A DNA stretch of 64,000 nucleotides from an uncultured Clostridia bacterium (GCA_934255135.1 CAKQMV010000007.1:31151-95150); one strand, 5' to 3'; shown: positions 35,643 to 45,035, counted from the first letter of the stretch. Numbers and translations: made by a program. The notes: generated from the letters alone by a model not told the origin.

Positions 35643-36974
35643 ATGTTATCTTTAGAGTGCGAATCAAAAAGTACAGAAAGGAACCAGTACATAAAAGATA
35701 TTATCATAAAGCTTTTTAATATGGAACCTTCAGACATCGATGAGTTTGAAGGCATACCATGCGGAAGTGTTATGCAATGCAACATAACACTTCAACATAG
35801 ACCAACCCCGTGTCCCTCCTGTGGCAAAATATCAAGAAGGGTTCACGACTATTACCGGCGCACACTCAAGCATGCCGTTCTTGTTGAAAATGACTTGATT
35901 GTTGTTTACAGAAAAAGACGTTACTATTGTACAGCTTGTCAAAAGCCTTTCCCTGAAAATAATCCATTCTCCTTACCTGGAAAAAGAATCTCGCAAGCAA
36001 CTGTTATTCGTATTATGAAATTGCTTAAGCATGAATCAATAACTTTCTCTACTGCTGCAGAACTTACAGATGTCAGCACAACAACAGTTATGAAAGTGTT
36101 TGATGAACACGCTGGCATAGCCACCGTTCCTCTCCCTCGTTGTCTATGTATTGATGAGGTATATGTAAGCAAATATCTACAGACAGAATATGCTTGTGTT
36201 CTCCTAGACTTTGATACAGGTGCAATTTATAGCCTCATTCCTTCTAGGAGGAAGGATGAACTCTCTTCCTACTTTTCAAATATCAACAAAGGTACACGTA
36301 ACTATGTTAAATACATAAGCATCGACATGTGGGAGAATTATCGTGATTTAGCACATCGGTATTTCCCAAACGCATTAGTTTGCGTCGACAGTTTCCATGT
36401 GGTAAAAAATGTAAATTATGCATTTGATAAGGTTCGTATTAGAATTATGAATTCATATGATAGGACCAGTGAGGAATACAGACTACTTAAAAGATTTCAC
36501 TGGCTGCTTAAAAAATCGCGAGATAACATTGATTTTGAGAGCATGAATAATCTTCACCGCTACTACTATATCGTAGGGTCTAAGTATATTTCACCAGAAG
36601 CTCTGATTAACAGACTTCTTGAAATTGATCCAGAACTTGAAATAGCTTATACATTAAAATGCGATTATGACGAAATCAACTCCATCGCAAGATATCATAA
36701 CGCAGGCAGATACATTGATAAATACATCGAAGATCTCCACGTTTATGGGATACCGGAATTTATTCCAATTTCTAAAACGTTAAAGAATTGGAAACATGAG
36801 ATTGTTAACAGCTTCTTGACCTACAGAGGCAGGAGAATATCAAATGGACCGATTGAATCTATGAATTCAAGAATCAAACTAATCAAGCGTAACGCTAATG
36901 GGTACAAGAATTTCTATCGTTTCAGGCTTAGATGTCTATATACCCTTAACAAGCACTCATCCATCAAATTCTAA
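35643..36974 (+). CDS. ISL3 family transposase
   Basis: 443 residues. An N-terminal zinc-ribbon (CPSCGKISRRVHDYYRRT and a second pair YYCTACQKPF), a helix-turn-helix region, and a DDE domain starting CLCIDEVYVSK with later SIDMWENY and SFHVVKNVN typical of the family, ending with NGPIESMNSRIKLIKRNANG. It moves the element by cut and paste. The frame appears intact; the start may be a downstream Met (MEPSDIDEF), because no good binding site stands before 35643. Confidence 0.92.
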   Translation: MLSLECESKSTERNQYIKDIIIKLFNMEPSDIDEFEGIPCGSVMQCNITLQHRPTPCPSCGKISRRVHDYYRRTLKHAVLVENDLIVVYRKRRYYCTACQKPFPENNPFSLPGKRISQATVIRIMKLLKHESITFSTAAELTDVSTTTVMKVFDEHAGIATVPLPRCLCIDEVYVSKYLQTEYACVLLDFDTGAIYSLIPSRRKDELSSYFSNINKGTRNYVKYISIDMWENYRDLAHRYFPNALVCVDSFHVVKNVNYAFDKVRIRIMNSYDRTSEEYRLLKRFHWLLKKSRDNIDFESMNNLHRYYYIVGSKYISPEALINRLLEIDPELEIAYTLKCDYDEINSIARYHNAGRYIDKYIEDLHVYGIPEFIPISKTLKNWKHEIVNSFLTYRGRRISNGPIESMNSRIKLIKRNANGYKNFYRFRLRCLYTLNKHSSIKF

Positions 36975-37021
36975 TCAGTAACTGAGCAAAAGCTACTCTT
37001 TGATTCCAATTAAAAAACCAT

Positions 37022-37710
37022 CCCCGCGTCAAACGCGGGGTTGTTTTTATATGACGGGCATAGCCCTTGTTCCTCGCTACGCGTACAACGCGTGAACGCG
37101 GTTCTGCCAGCTGCGTATTATTTAATGTTTCTTTTTCTTCTTCGTTGCAAACTCATCAGCTTCCGGAATTCTTATCTGGTCTCCTAGATGATCCTCCTCC
37201 AGCTGATGCTTTATGTATTCTGCAATTCGGTTTGAGTTCTTTCCAACAGTATCAACATAGTATCCTTTGCACCAGAACTCTCTATTTCTGTACTTATATT
37301 TCAATTCTCCGAATTGCTCATATATCATGGTTGCACTTTTTCCTTTTAAGTAACCCATAAAACTTGACACCGACATTTTAGGTGGTATCTCTACAAACAG
37401 GTGTATATGATCTGGGCACGCTTCCGCTTCTAAGATTGTCACGCCCTTCCACTCACACAATTGTCTTAATATTTTTCCTATCGCATTCCTCTTTTCTCCA
37501 TAGAACACCTTTCTCCTATATTTAGGTGCAAACACTATGTGATATTTGCAATTCCATTTTGAATGCGATAGACTATGAACGTCATTTAGACCCATGTATC
37601 TTATCCTCCTACGATAGTTTGCAGTTGGCAGACCGCAAACTATATTGTAGGATGTGATAAGTTACTGGTCAAACGCATAGCGATTACGGAACCCCGCGTC
37701 TAACGCGGGG
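37022..37710 (-). mobile_element. IS200-type element with near-identical end hairpins
   Basis: The single Y1 transposase gene is framed by CCCCGCG-TCAAA-CGCGGGG at 37022-37040 and CCCCGCG-TCTAA-CGCGGGG at 37692-37710. IS200/IS605 elements have subterminal hairpins of this kind, which the transposase binds as single strand, and no inverted repeats. Exact ends may lie a few tens of bases outside the hairpins. Confidence 0.7.
37122..37595 (-). CDS. tnpA: IS200/IS605 family Y1 transposase TnpA
   Basis: 157 residues, normal length. It has the HUH metal motif in CPDHIHLFVEIP and the catalytic Tyr region AEYIKHQLEED, preceded by the family start SKWNCKYHIVFAPKYRRKVF. It cuts and joins single-stranded DNA at the element ends. 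No TnpB is present. The Lys-rich C-terminus (KKKKKH) is usual. The frame is intact. Confidence 0.95.
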   Translation of the reverse strand: MGLNDVHSLSHSKWNCKYHIVFAPKYRRKVFYGEKRNAIGKILRQLCEWKGVTILEAEACPDHIHLFVEIPPKMSVSSFMGYLKGKSATMIYEQFGELKYKYRNREFWCKGYYVDTVGKNSNRIAEYIKHQLEEDHLGDQIRIPEADEFATKKKKKH

Positions 37711-37774
37711 TTTTCTTCATACAAAAACAAGCTCGCAAATGCTCATTTTACTAGGCTTTGCGAGCTTTTGAAAA

Positions 37775-39325
37775 TTATTCGAACTCGATAGTTCCAGGCG
37801 GCTTCGAAGTCAGATCATAGAATACTCTATTAACTCCATCCACCTCATTAATGATTCTTGTCATACAAGTCTGCAGAACCTTCCATGGAATATCAACAGC
37901 CTCTGCTGTCATAAAGTCAGAAGTCTCTACCGCTCTTAGAGCCACCGCATAATCATAAGTACGGAAGTCTCCCATTACACCTACAGATCTCATGTTAGTA
38001 AGAGCTGCGAAGTACTGGTTAGGTGCAACCATCTCGCCTGCCTCTACTGCCTTAGCAACCTCTTCTCTGTAGATAAAGTCAGCATCCTGAACGATTCTTA
38101 CCTTCTCAGCATTAACCTCTCCGATGATTCTGATGCCAAGACCAGGACCTGGGAATGGCTGTCTGTATACGAGGTACTCAGGGATTCCAAGCTCAAGGCC
38201 AGTCTTTCTTACCTCGTCCTTGAACAGGCTTCTTAGCGGCTCGATAATCTCCTTGAAGTCAACATAGTCAGGAAGTCCACCTACATTGTGGTGTGACTTG
38301 ATAACTGCAGACTTACCGAGACCTGACTCGATAATATCAGGATAGATAGTACCCTGAACAAGGAAGTCAACCTTACCGATCTTCTTAGCCTCTTCCTCAA
38401 ATACTCTGATGAATTCCTCACCGATAATCTTACGCTTAGCCTCAGGCTCTGTTACACCCTTAAGTCTCTCGTAGAATCTCTCTCTTGCATCAACCTTGAT
38501 GAAGTTAAGATCATACTCACCATCTGGGCCAAATACAGCAGCAACCTCCTCAGCCTCATTCTTACGAAGAAGACCGTGGTCTACGAATACGCAAGTAAGC
38601 TGCTTACCGACAGCCTTAGAGAGAAGTACAGCAGCAACTGATGAATCAACTCCACCAGAGAGTGCGCACAGCACCTTGCCGTCACCTACCTTCTCACGGA
38701 TGAGCTTGATCTGCTCATCTGCGAATGCTGCCATCTGCCAGTCCTGCTCACACTTACATGCATCAAGAACGAAAGTCCTGATCATGTCGAAGCCCTGAAG
38801 TGTGTGATTTACCTCAGGATGGAACTGAATAGCATACATTCCCTTCTCAATATTCTCCATGCCGGCAACCGGACAGTCCTTAGTGTGACATGTAACAGTG
38901 AAGCCCTCTGGAACCTCACTTACATAGTCAGTATGGCTCATCCATACAACTGTATTGTCGTCAGCATTTCTTAAAACGCCGTCCTTGTTATCCACGATAA
39001 CGTCAGTTCTTCCGTACTCACTTGTAGGTGCTGTTGAAACATTACCGCCAAGCTTGTATGCCATGAACTGCATGCCGTAGCAGATTCCGAGAATTGGAAT
39101 ACCAAGCTCAAAAATTCCACTATCGATTGAAGGTGCTCCTTCGCCGAACGCGCTCTGTGGTCCGCCTGTAAATATAATTCCCTTAGGGTCGTATTCCTTC
39201 ACGACATCAAGAGTGATGTTCTCAAAGCCCTTTACCTCTGAGTACACACCACACTCACGAACACGTCTTGCAATCAGCTGATTATACTGACCGCCGAAGT
39301 CTATGATTAGAATTCTGTTCTGCAT
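37775..39325 (-). CDS. guaA: GMP synthase (glutamine-hydrolysing)
   Basis: 516 residues, full length. N-terminal class I glutamine amidotransferase with nucleophile GICYGMQFMAY and the His/Glu pair in QFHPEV; ATP-pyrophosphatase domain with the PP-loop LSGGVDSSVAA; and the C-terminal dimerisation domain ending KPPGTIEFE. It converts XMP, ATP and glutamine to GMP. AGGAG precedes the ATG. It lies 52 bases after guaB on the same strand, so the two final steps of GMP synthesis are co-transcribed. A diverged guaA tail survives at 26.7 kb. Confidence 0.98.
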   Translation of the reverse strand: MQNRILIIDFGGQYNQLIARRVRECGVYSEVKGFENITLDVVKEYDPKGIIFTGGPQSAFGEGAPSIDSGIFELGIPILGICYGMQFMAYKLGGNVSTAPTSEYGRTDVIVDNKDGVLRNADDNTVVWMSHTDYVSEVPEGFTVTCHTKDCPVAGMENIEKGMYAIQFHPEVNHTLQGFDMIRTFVLDACKCEQDWQMAAFADEQIKLIREKVGDGKVLCALSGGVDSSVAAVLLSKAVGKQLTCVFVDHGLLRKNEAEEVAAVFGPDGEYDLNFIKVDARERFYERLKGVTEPEAKRKIIGEEFIRVFEEEAKKIGKVDFLVQGTIYPDIIESGLGKSAVIKSHHNVGGLPDYVDFKEIIEPLRSLFKDEVRKTGLELGIPEYLVYRQPFPGPGLGIRIIGEVNAEKVRIVQDADFIYREEVAKAVEAGEMVAPNQYFAALTNMRSVGVMGDFRTYDYAVALRAVETSDFMTAEAVDIPWKVLQTCMTRIINEVDGVNRVFYDLTSKPPGTIEFE

Positions 39326-39377
39326 CTTGTTCTCCTAAAAATATGTTTGTTGCGAAATGTTTAGTGCAAAAGTGGTC

Positions 39378-40880
39378 TTACATGTGACCCTGCTGCTCCT
39401 TAAGGATTACGTCGTGTGCTCCTCCCTCTACGATAGATACCGCAGATACGAGTGTGAGCTTAGCCTTCTGCTGAAGCTCTGGGATTGAAAGTACACCGCA
39501 GTTGCACATTGTTGACTTAACCTTGTTAAGTGAAAGACCAACGTTGTCGTGGAGTGATCCTGCATATGGAACATATGAGTCAACACCCTCCTCGAACTTA
39601 AGCTTAGCATCTCCACCAAGGTCGTATCTCTGCCAGTTTCTAGCTCTTGCTGAACCCTCGCCCCAGTACTCCTTAACGTAGTTTCCGTTAACCATAAGCT
39701 TAGCAGATGGTGATTCGTCGAATCTTGCGAAGTATCTTCCGAGCATGATGAAGTCTGCACCCATTGCAAGTGCAAGAGTCATGTGGTAGTCGTATACGAT
39801 ACCACCGTCTGAGCAAAGTGGAATGTAGATACCAGTCTCCTCGAAGTACTTGTTTCTCTCCTCTGCTACCTCAAGTACTGCTGAAGCCTGTCCTCTTCCG
39901 ATACCCTTCTGCTCTCTTGTAATACAGATTGAACCACCGCCGATACCAATCTTAATGAAGTCAGCGCCAGCCTCTGCAAGGAATCTGAATCCCTCTGCAT
40001 CAACTACGTTACCAGCTCCAACCTTAACGCTATCGCCGTAGTTCTCTCTGATCCACTTAAGTGTAAGTGCCTGCCACTCTGAGTATCCCTCTGATGAGTC
40101 GATTGTCATTACATCAACTCCAGCCTCGAGAAGAGCAGGTACTCTCTCAGCATAGTCTCTAGTGTTGATTCCAGCGCCGACAACGTATCTCTTGTGAGCG
40201 TCAAGAATCTCATTAGGATTATCCTTGTGATCCTCGTAGTCCTTACGGAATACGAATGAAGTAAGTCTCTGATTCTCATCAATAATAGGAAGCTGGTTAA
40301 CCTTGTTCTCCCAGATGATGTCATTAGCCTCGCTCAGAGAAATACCTTCCTTACCATAAACCATCTTCTCAAATGGTGTCATGAACTCTGTTACAGGTGT
40401 TGATGGTTCCATTCTTGAAACTCTGTAGTCCTTGGAAGTTACGATACCAAGAATCTTACCCTCTGATGTTCCATCATCAGTAATAGCAATTGTTGAGTGA
40501 CCTGTTGCCTTCTTAAGAGCAAGTACATCTGCAAGAGTCTGATCAGGCTTAAGGTTTGAGTCACTTGGTACGAAACCTGCCTTATGTCTCTTAGCTCTTC
40601 TTACCATAGCAGCCTGGCTCTCAATGCTCTGTGATCCGTAAATGAAAGCGATTCCGCCCTCCTTAGCAAGAGCTACTGCCATCTTGTCATCTGATACAGC
40701 CTGCATTACAGCTGAACATAGAGGAATGTTCATTGAAATTTCAGGCTCCTCACCCTTCTTGAACTTAGTGATTGGAGTTCTGAGACTTACATTCTCAGGT
40801 CTGTCCTCAGCACTTGAATATCCCGGAATAAGCAGGTACTCGTTAAAAGTTCTTGATGGTTCTTTTAATACAATTGCCAT
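39378..40880 (-). CDS. guaB: Inosine-5'-monophosphate dehydrogenase
   Basis: 500 residues from MAIVLKEPSRTF, with AGAGGTG 7 bases upstream; eight residues of the longer frame are dropped. The TIM barrel carries the catalytic loop GIGGGSICITREQKGIGRG with the active-site Cys, and two CBS domains are inserted (about 100-220; ITDDGTSEGKILGIVTSKD and LPIIDENQRLTSFV). It oxidises IMP to XMP with NAD, the committed step to GMP, and feeds guaA directly downstream. The flap region EYWGEGSARARNW is present. Confidence 0.97.
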   Translation of the reverse strand: MAIVLKEPSRTFNEYLLIPGYSSAEDRPENVSLRTPITKFKKGEEPEISMNIPLCSAVMQAVSDDKMAVALAKEGGIAFIYGSQSIESQAAMVRRAKRHKAGFVPSDSNLKPDQTLADVLALKKATGHSTIAITDDGTSEGKILGIVTSKDYRVSRMEPSTPVTEFMTPFEKMVYGKEGISLSEANDIIWENKVNQLPIIDENQRLTSFVFRKDYEDHKDNPNEILDAHKRYVVGAGINTRDYAERVPALLEAGVDVMTIDSSEGYSEWQALTLKWIRENYGDSVKVGAGNVVDAEGFRFLAEAGADFIKIGIGGGSICITREQKGIGRGQASAVLEVAEERNKYFEETGIYIPLCSDGGIVYDYHMTLALAMGADFIMLGRYFARFDESPSAKLMVNGNYVKEYWGEGSARARNWQRYDLGGDAKLKFEEGVDSYVPYAGSLHDNVGLSLNKVKSTMCNCGVLSIPELQQKAKLTLVSAVSIVEGGAHDVILKEQQGHM

Positions 40881-40950
40881 TATACACCTCTTTCTACTTC
40901 GCAAAAAAACAAATCAAACTCGTAAATGATTAGCTATTATAATATCACAA

Positions 40951-40975
40951 AACCCCCTTTCCACGAAAGGGGGTT
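40951..40975 (-). terminator. Terminator of groES-groEL
   Basis: AACCCCCTTT pairs with AAAGGGGGTT over a 5-base loop; TTTTGTG follows on the minus strand. It lies 66 bases after the groEL stop and before guaB. Confidence 0.85.
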
Positions 40976-41040
40976 AGGTTCATATATTGTGAAAAAATGC
41001 TCTGTTTAAAATGATTGTTCAGCACATCTTGTGCTTATTA

Positions 41041-42666
41041 CTACATCATTCCGCCCATTCCTGCAGCTGCTGGTACAGCCGGTGCATCTTCCTTAATCAT
41101 AGTGATTCCAGCCTCTGTTGTAAGAAGCATTCCTGCAACTGATGCAGCGTTCTGAAGAGCTGATCTTGTAACCTTAACAGGATCAACGATACCGGCAGAA
41201 ATCATATCAACGTACTCCTCAGTAGCAGCGTTGAAGCCTACTGTAGCAGGCTCTGACTTCTTAACCTCAGCAACGATTACACTTCCCTCAAAACCGGCAT
41301 TCTCAGCAATCTGTCTTACAGGCTCCTCAAGTGCTCTCTCGATAATCTTAGCACCTGTTCTCATATCGCCTTCCTGAGCATCAGCATATGTCTTAACTGC
41401 ATCGATTGCTCTAAGGAGTGCAGTACCACCACCTGCAACGATTCCTTCCTCAACAGCAGCTCTTGTAGCGTTGAGTGCGTCCTCAAGTCTGAGCTTCTTC
41501 TCCTTAAGCTCAGTCTCAGTAGCAGCACCTGCGTTGATTACAGCTACGCCACCAGCAAGCTTAGCAAGTCTCTCCTGAAGCTTCTCTCTGTCGAACTCTG
41601 AATTAGTAAGCTCAACCTCGTTTCTGATCATCTGGATTCTTGCATCGATTGCATCTCTGCTTCCTGCACCGTTAACGATAACAGTTCTGTCCTTGTTTAC
41701 CTTAACAGTTCCGGCTCTACCAAGCATGTCAGCTGTGCACTCTGAAAGCTCGTATCCAAGCTCTGAGCTGATTACAGTACCACCAGTAAGAATAGCGATA
41801 TCCTCCATCATAGCCTTTCTTCTGTCACCAAAGCCAGGAGCCTTAACAGCTACAACATCGAGTGTACCTCTCAGCTTGTTAACAACTAGAGTTCCAAGAG
41901 CCTCGCCGTCAACATCCTCAGCGATGATGAGAAGACTTCTTCCAGCCTTCATGATACCCTCGAGAAGAGGAACGATCTCCTGAATATTAGAAATCTTCTT
42001 ATCTGTAAGAAGCACGAATGGATTCTCCATAACAGCTTCCATAGTGTCAGTATTAGTTACCATGTAAGGTGACAGGAATCCTCTGTCGAACTGCATACCC
42101 TCAACAACTTCCAGAGTAGTTCCGAGAGTCTTTGACTCCTCCACAGTGATTACTCCGTCCTTACCAACCTTGTCCATTGCCTCAGCAATAAGGCTTCCGA
42201 TCTCCTCATCAGCAGCAGAAACAGAAGCAACCTGAGCGATGCTCTCCTTGTCCTGAACCTGGTTAGCACTTGACTTAAGATACTCAACAGCAGCATCAAC
42301 CGCACCGTTCATACCTCTCTTAAGGATCATTGGATTAGCACCAGCTGTTACATTCTTAAAGCCCTCTCTTACAATAGCCTGTGCAAGAAGTGTAGCAGTT
42401 GTAGTACCGTCGCCGGCAACATCGTTAGTCTTAGTAGCAACCTCCTTAACAAGCTGAGCACCCATGTTCTCAACCTGATCCTCGAGTTCAATCTCTCTTG
42501 CGATTGAAACACCGTCGTTAGTAATAAGAGGTGAACCGAAAGACTTCTCAATCAGTACATTTCTTCCCTTAGGTCCGAGTGTAATCTTTACTGTATCTGC
42601 AAGCTTGTCAACTCCTGCAAGGAGCTTTCTTCTTGATTCTTCACCGTAGTGTAATTCCTTAGCCAT
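41041..42666 (-). CDS. groL: 60-kDa chaperonin GroEL
   Basis: 541 residues, full length. It has the family start AKELHYGEESRRKLLAGVD, the ATP site VKITLGPKGRNV and DGTTTAT, the signature AAVEEGIVAGGGTAL, and a Gly/Met-rich tail (GMGGMM). GroEL folds proteins in the cytoplasm with the GroES lid. AGGAGG precedes the start. It is the second gene of the CIRCE-controlled operon, 66 bases after groES. Confidence 0.98.
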   Translation of the reverse strand: MAKELHYGEESRRKLLAGVDKLADTVKITLGPKGRNVLIEKSFGSPLITNDGVSIAREIELEDQVENMGAQLVKEVATKTNDVAGDGTTTATLLAQAIVREGFKNVTAGANPMILKRGMNGAVDAAVEYLKSSANQVQDKESIAQVASVSAADEEIGSLIAEAMDKVGKDGVITVEESKTLGTTLEVVEGMQFDRGFLSPYMVTNTDTMEAVMENPFVLLTDKKISNIQEIVPLLEGIMKAGRSLLIIAEDVDGEALGTLVVNKLRGTLDVVAVKAPGFGDRRKAMMEDIAILTGGTVISSELGYELSECTADMLGRAGTVKVNKDRTVIVNGAGSRDAIDARIQMIRNEVELTNSEFDREKLQERLAKLAGGVAVINAGAATETELKEKKLRLEDALNATRAAVEEGIVAGGGTALLRAIDAVKTYADAQEGDMRTGAKIIERALEEPVRQIAENAGFEGSVIVAEVKKSEPATVGFNAATEEYVDMISAGIVDPVKVTRSALQNAASVAGMLLTTEAGITMIKEDAPAVPAAAGMGGMM

Positions 42667-42732
42667 TGTCTCTTCCTCCTAAATATATAGTCACGGGCAA
42701 AAGCTTCTTCCTCTCACCCGCAATATTCTGTA

Positions 42733-43014
42733 TTAACCCTCGATTACTGCAAGGATGTCTCTCTGCGCGATGATTGTGTACTCCTCACCCTTGTACTTAA
42801 GCTCATTGCCGCCATACTTAGAGAATACAACAACGTCTCCAACCTTGAGCTCCATCTTCTCGTCTTCAGTTCCTGGTCCTACTGCAAGAACCTCAGCCTG
42901 CTGTGGCTTCTCCTTAGCCGCACCTGAAAGGATAAGTCCTCCCTCAGTCTTCTCAACAGCATCCATCTTCTTAATAACAACTCTTGCACCGAGTGGTCTG
43001 ATTCCGATAGCCAT
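42733..43014 (-). CDS. groS: 10-kDa co-chaperonin GroES
   Basis: 93 residues from MAIGIRPLGARVV, with AAGGAGG 7 bases upstream, so 15 residues of the longer frame are dropped. It shows the mobile loop EKTEGGLILSGAAKEKPQ and the end YTIIAQRDILAVIEG. It caps the GroEL cavity. It is the first gene of the heat-shock operon, under a sigma-A promoter and a CIRCE operator. Confidence 0.97.
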   Translation of the reverse strand: MAIGIRPLGARVVIKKMDAVEKTEGGLILSGAAKEKPQQAEVLAVGPGTEDEKMELKVGDVVVFSKYGGNELKYKGEEYTIIAQRDILAVIEG

Positions 43015-43062
43015 AACGTCCTCCTTATATATCGAATGATTATTATTGATAATTTCCATTTG

Positions 43063-43089
43063 TTAGCACTCTGTATATTCGAGTGCTAA
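43063..43089 (-). promoter_or_regulatory. CIRCE operator (HrcA binding site)
   Basis: TTAGCACTC, nine bases, GAGTGCTAA: a perfect match to the CIRCE consensus, placed just after the groES promoter. HrcA repression and heat-shock induction follow from family knowledge; hrcA itself is not in the window. Confidence 0.97.
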
Positions 43090-43101
43090 CTTACAATTGT
43101 T

Positions 43102-43130
43102 AGTATAACCATATCCACGGAGAGTGTCAA
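43102..43130 (-). promoter_or_regulatory. Sigma-A promoter of groES-groEL
   Basis: On the minus strand TTGACA, 17 bases, TATACT: near consensus. The CIRCE operator follows 12 bases after the -10. Confidence 0.9.
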
Positions 43131-43166
43131 CAAGACTAATAAGTTTTTTGTGTGAAGAAAGATATG

Positions 43167-44003
43167 CTACATCTCGCGATAATAATAGAAGAGATACTGC
43201 TGCGCCAGACCGCCAATTTCACCGAACTTCTCCGCCGCAAAAGCCTGCATTCCCTTAAGATCGTTAAGCTCAAATCCATACATATCATTCATGATTCGCT
43301 TTACCCACACATCAATCGGAAAAGCATCTACGCGTCCGAGGCCGAACAGCATAATGCAGTCCGCAACCTTGGGGCCAACACCGTGATACTTAAGAAGCTC
43401 CTTCTTAAGAGCCGCCGTATCATTTTCAGCTGGAAGCCCCACTTCGAGAAAACGCTTTGACGACTCGACAATATATGGACAGCGGTATCCGAGCTTAAGC
43501 TCCGCGAGCCTAGATACATCCGCAGCTGCCAGCACCTCTGGCTTCGGGAAAGCATATCGATCCGTGCCAGGAATTATCTCACCGTACTCCTCACAGATTG
43601 CCTCGATACACTTTCGGATTCTCGGAATGTTGTTATTCTGCGAGATGATAAAAGAAATCAGCATCTCATAGAAATCCTGGTTCAGAATTCTGATACCATA
43701 GCCCTGCTTCGTCGCTTCGAGAATCTTCGGTTCCTTCTCGGAAAGCACCCGCTTTACCTCGCCATAATCTCGTCCAAGGTCAAAATAATTAAACCAGAAC
43801 TCCTCGTCTCCTCCCGTCGCATCGACAGTAAGCATTCCATCATTGAGACTCACGCGGGCAAAATATCCTCCGCATACACCCTCGTACACCTCAGGATGTC
43901 CCGCGTCACCTGAAATGCTTTTGGCCGGACGCCATCTGAACGTCTGTCCGCACTCAAAAATATGTTCAAGGCAGATGTCCTCTGCCTTGTATCTGTAGAT
44001 CAT
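43167..44003 (-). CDS. 8-oxoguanine DNA glycosylase (OGG1-like, HhH-GPD)
   Basis: 278 residues from MIYRYKAEDICLE; GGAGG is inside the end of the upstream gene, whose stop is one base earlier. The N-terminal OGG-type domain includes CGQTFRWRP; the helix-hairpin-helix reads YHGVGPKVADCIMLFG, followed by DAFPIDVWVKRIM with the catalytic Lys (VWVKR) and Asp (PID) of the bifunctional glycosylase/lyase. It removes oxidised guanine from DNA. Bacterial homologs of eukaryote-type OGG1 are mainly known in Clostridia. Coupled to the P-loop protein gene upstream. Confidence 0.92.
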   Translation of the reverse strand: MIYRYKAEDICLEHIFECGQTFRWRPAKSISGDAGHPEVYEGVCGGYFARVSLNDGMLTVDATGGDEEFWFNYFDLGRDYGEVKRVLSEKEPKILEATKQGYGIRILNQDFYEMLISFIISQNNNIPRIRKCIEAICEEYGEIIPGTDRYAFPKPEVLAAADVSRLAELKLGYRCPYIVESSKRFLEVGLPAENDTAALKKELLKYHGVGPKVADCIMLFGLGRVDAFPIDVWVKRIMNDMYGFELNDLKGMQAFAAEKFGEIGGLAQQYLFYYYREM

Positions 44004-44004
44004 A

Positions 44005-44904
44005 TTATTTCCTCCATGCCTTCCTGCCGTGCAGATCTTCCGCTCTGTACACGACATCCTTGATTCTTATATTAACTCTGCTGATTGAAAATGATGTCAT
44101 CGTCTCAAGATTTCTGTGAACTGCCATCTGAAGTGCCAGGCAGTGGCTGACAGTGCTCTCATCGAGCAGAACTCTCACATCAAGTGTTATTCCTAGCGCG
44201 AATTCCTTGCCGGACTGCATCTGATCGAGCAGCACCACATTCTTTCCGAATTCCTCGCACACAATTCTTATGATATCCTTCACGACCTGATCCTTGATGA
44301 GGTACGTTCCGCGGTACATAAACTGAGGTCTTACAACAGTTCTGTCTCTTGATGCATCGTGTGTGTTCTGGTTCTCATCCTCCTCGCCACCATCGTCGGT
44401 CGGATTCGCTTCCTGATCTCCGAAGCTCTTAAGGTATCTGAGAGGATTCATAAAGTAGCCGGCAAAAGACCGTTTAAGCTGTCCCATAGGTGCCGGAACA
44501 ACATGCTCTCCGAGCACGCTTCTTGAATAATTTGCCTTCTCGCGCTCCTCCTTCGTCGTAACATCCTCGATGTAAAGCCTGATATCGGGCTCCGGAAGTT
44601 CAAGAGCCTTGGTAATCCATGAGACCATTTTGTCCGAGGTTCCAAGAATCATAAGGCGTTCAGGCTTTAACTCCTCAAGCTTCTCCTTAACTGCAATTCG
44701 ATTCTCTTCCTTCTCGAAAACTGCGGTCCTGACAGCGCCCGCCTTCGTTGAGCACTTCTTGGCCGAGGTTCCTGCAACAATCTGCCCCTTGTATATCAAA
44801 AGGCCGTCATCAATGATTGCATCTATATTCATTGTCACGCAGAGCTTCGTCGCCTGATAGCTCTTTCCGGTGCCGCTTTTACCTGTAAAAGAAATGATTT
44901 CCAT
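44005..44904 (-). CDS. P-loop NTPase with C-terminal Asp23-like domain
   Basis: 299 residues from MEIISFTGKSGTGKSYQA, with GGAG 7 bases upstream. Walker A is GKSGTGKS at residues 7-14. The middle (about 60-170) looks like the rest of an ATPase fold; an acidic, Asp/Glu/Asn-rich linker (about 175-205) leads to a C-terminal domain (about 215-290) that resembles alkaline-shock Asp23/YloU-type domains (ISRVNIRIKDVVYR). Function is unknown. Its stop is one base from the start of the OGG1-like gene, so the two form an operon; a nucleic-acid or stress link is only inferred. Confidence 0.75.
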   Translation of the reverse strand: MEIISFTGKSGTGKSYQATKLCVTMNIDAIIDDGLLIYKGQIVAGTSAKKCSTKAGAVRTAVFEKEENRIAVKEKLEELKPERLMILGTSDKMVSWITKALELPEPDIRLYIEDVTTKEEREKANYSRSVLGEHVVPAPMGQLKRSFAGYFMNPLRYLKSFGDQEANPTDDGGEEDENQNTHDASRDRTVVRPQFMYRGTYLIKDQVVKDIIRIVCEEFGKNVVLLDQMQSGKEFALGITLDVRVLLDESTVSHCLALQMAVHRNLETMTSFSISRVNIRIKDVVYRAEDLHGRKAWRK

Positions 44905-44989
44905 TATGCATCTCCGATTAAAATATCTTAATATGTCTTTATTGTGAAGTATTGTACACAATTTTGTCTTTTATTTATTATAGTACTCA

Positions 44990-44998
44990 TGTTATACT
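44990..44998 (+). promoter_or_regulatory. Extended -10 promoter of ferredoxin gene
   Basis: TGTTATACT is an extended -10 about 38 bases before the ferredoxin start. The -35 region is AT-rich without a good match. Confidence 0.55.
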
Positions 44999-45035
44999 TT
45001 AAACACAATATTCTTTAAAGAAGGAGGATTCACCA

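Larger units (their letters stand above)
35431..37015 (+). mobile_element. ISL3-type insertion sequence (right end uncertain)
   Basis: The left end is placed at GGCTCTATAAATTCTTTTGG, which has the G-rich start usual for ISL3 elements, followed by a TTTTGGGGTTT/TTGGGGTA-rich leader. No matching inverted repeat was found between the transposase stop and 37021; the element may be truncated there by the IS200-type element. Both boundaries are estimates. Confidence 0.5.

Noticed and set aside
37022..37040. CCCCGCG hairpins as ordinary terminators
   Set aside because: Both are followed by T-rich bases, but the near-identical pair framing a Y1 transposase is better explained as IS200 end structures.
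40881..40950. Purine riboswitch before guaB
   Set aside because: Only 70 bases separate the groEL terminator and guaB, and no purine-aptamer core is visible.
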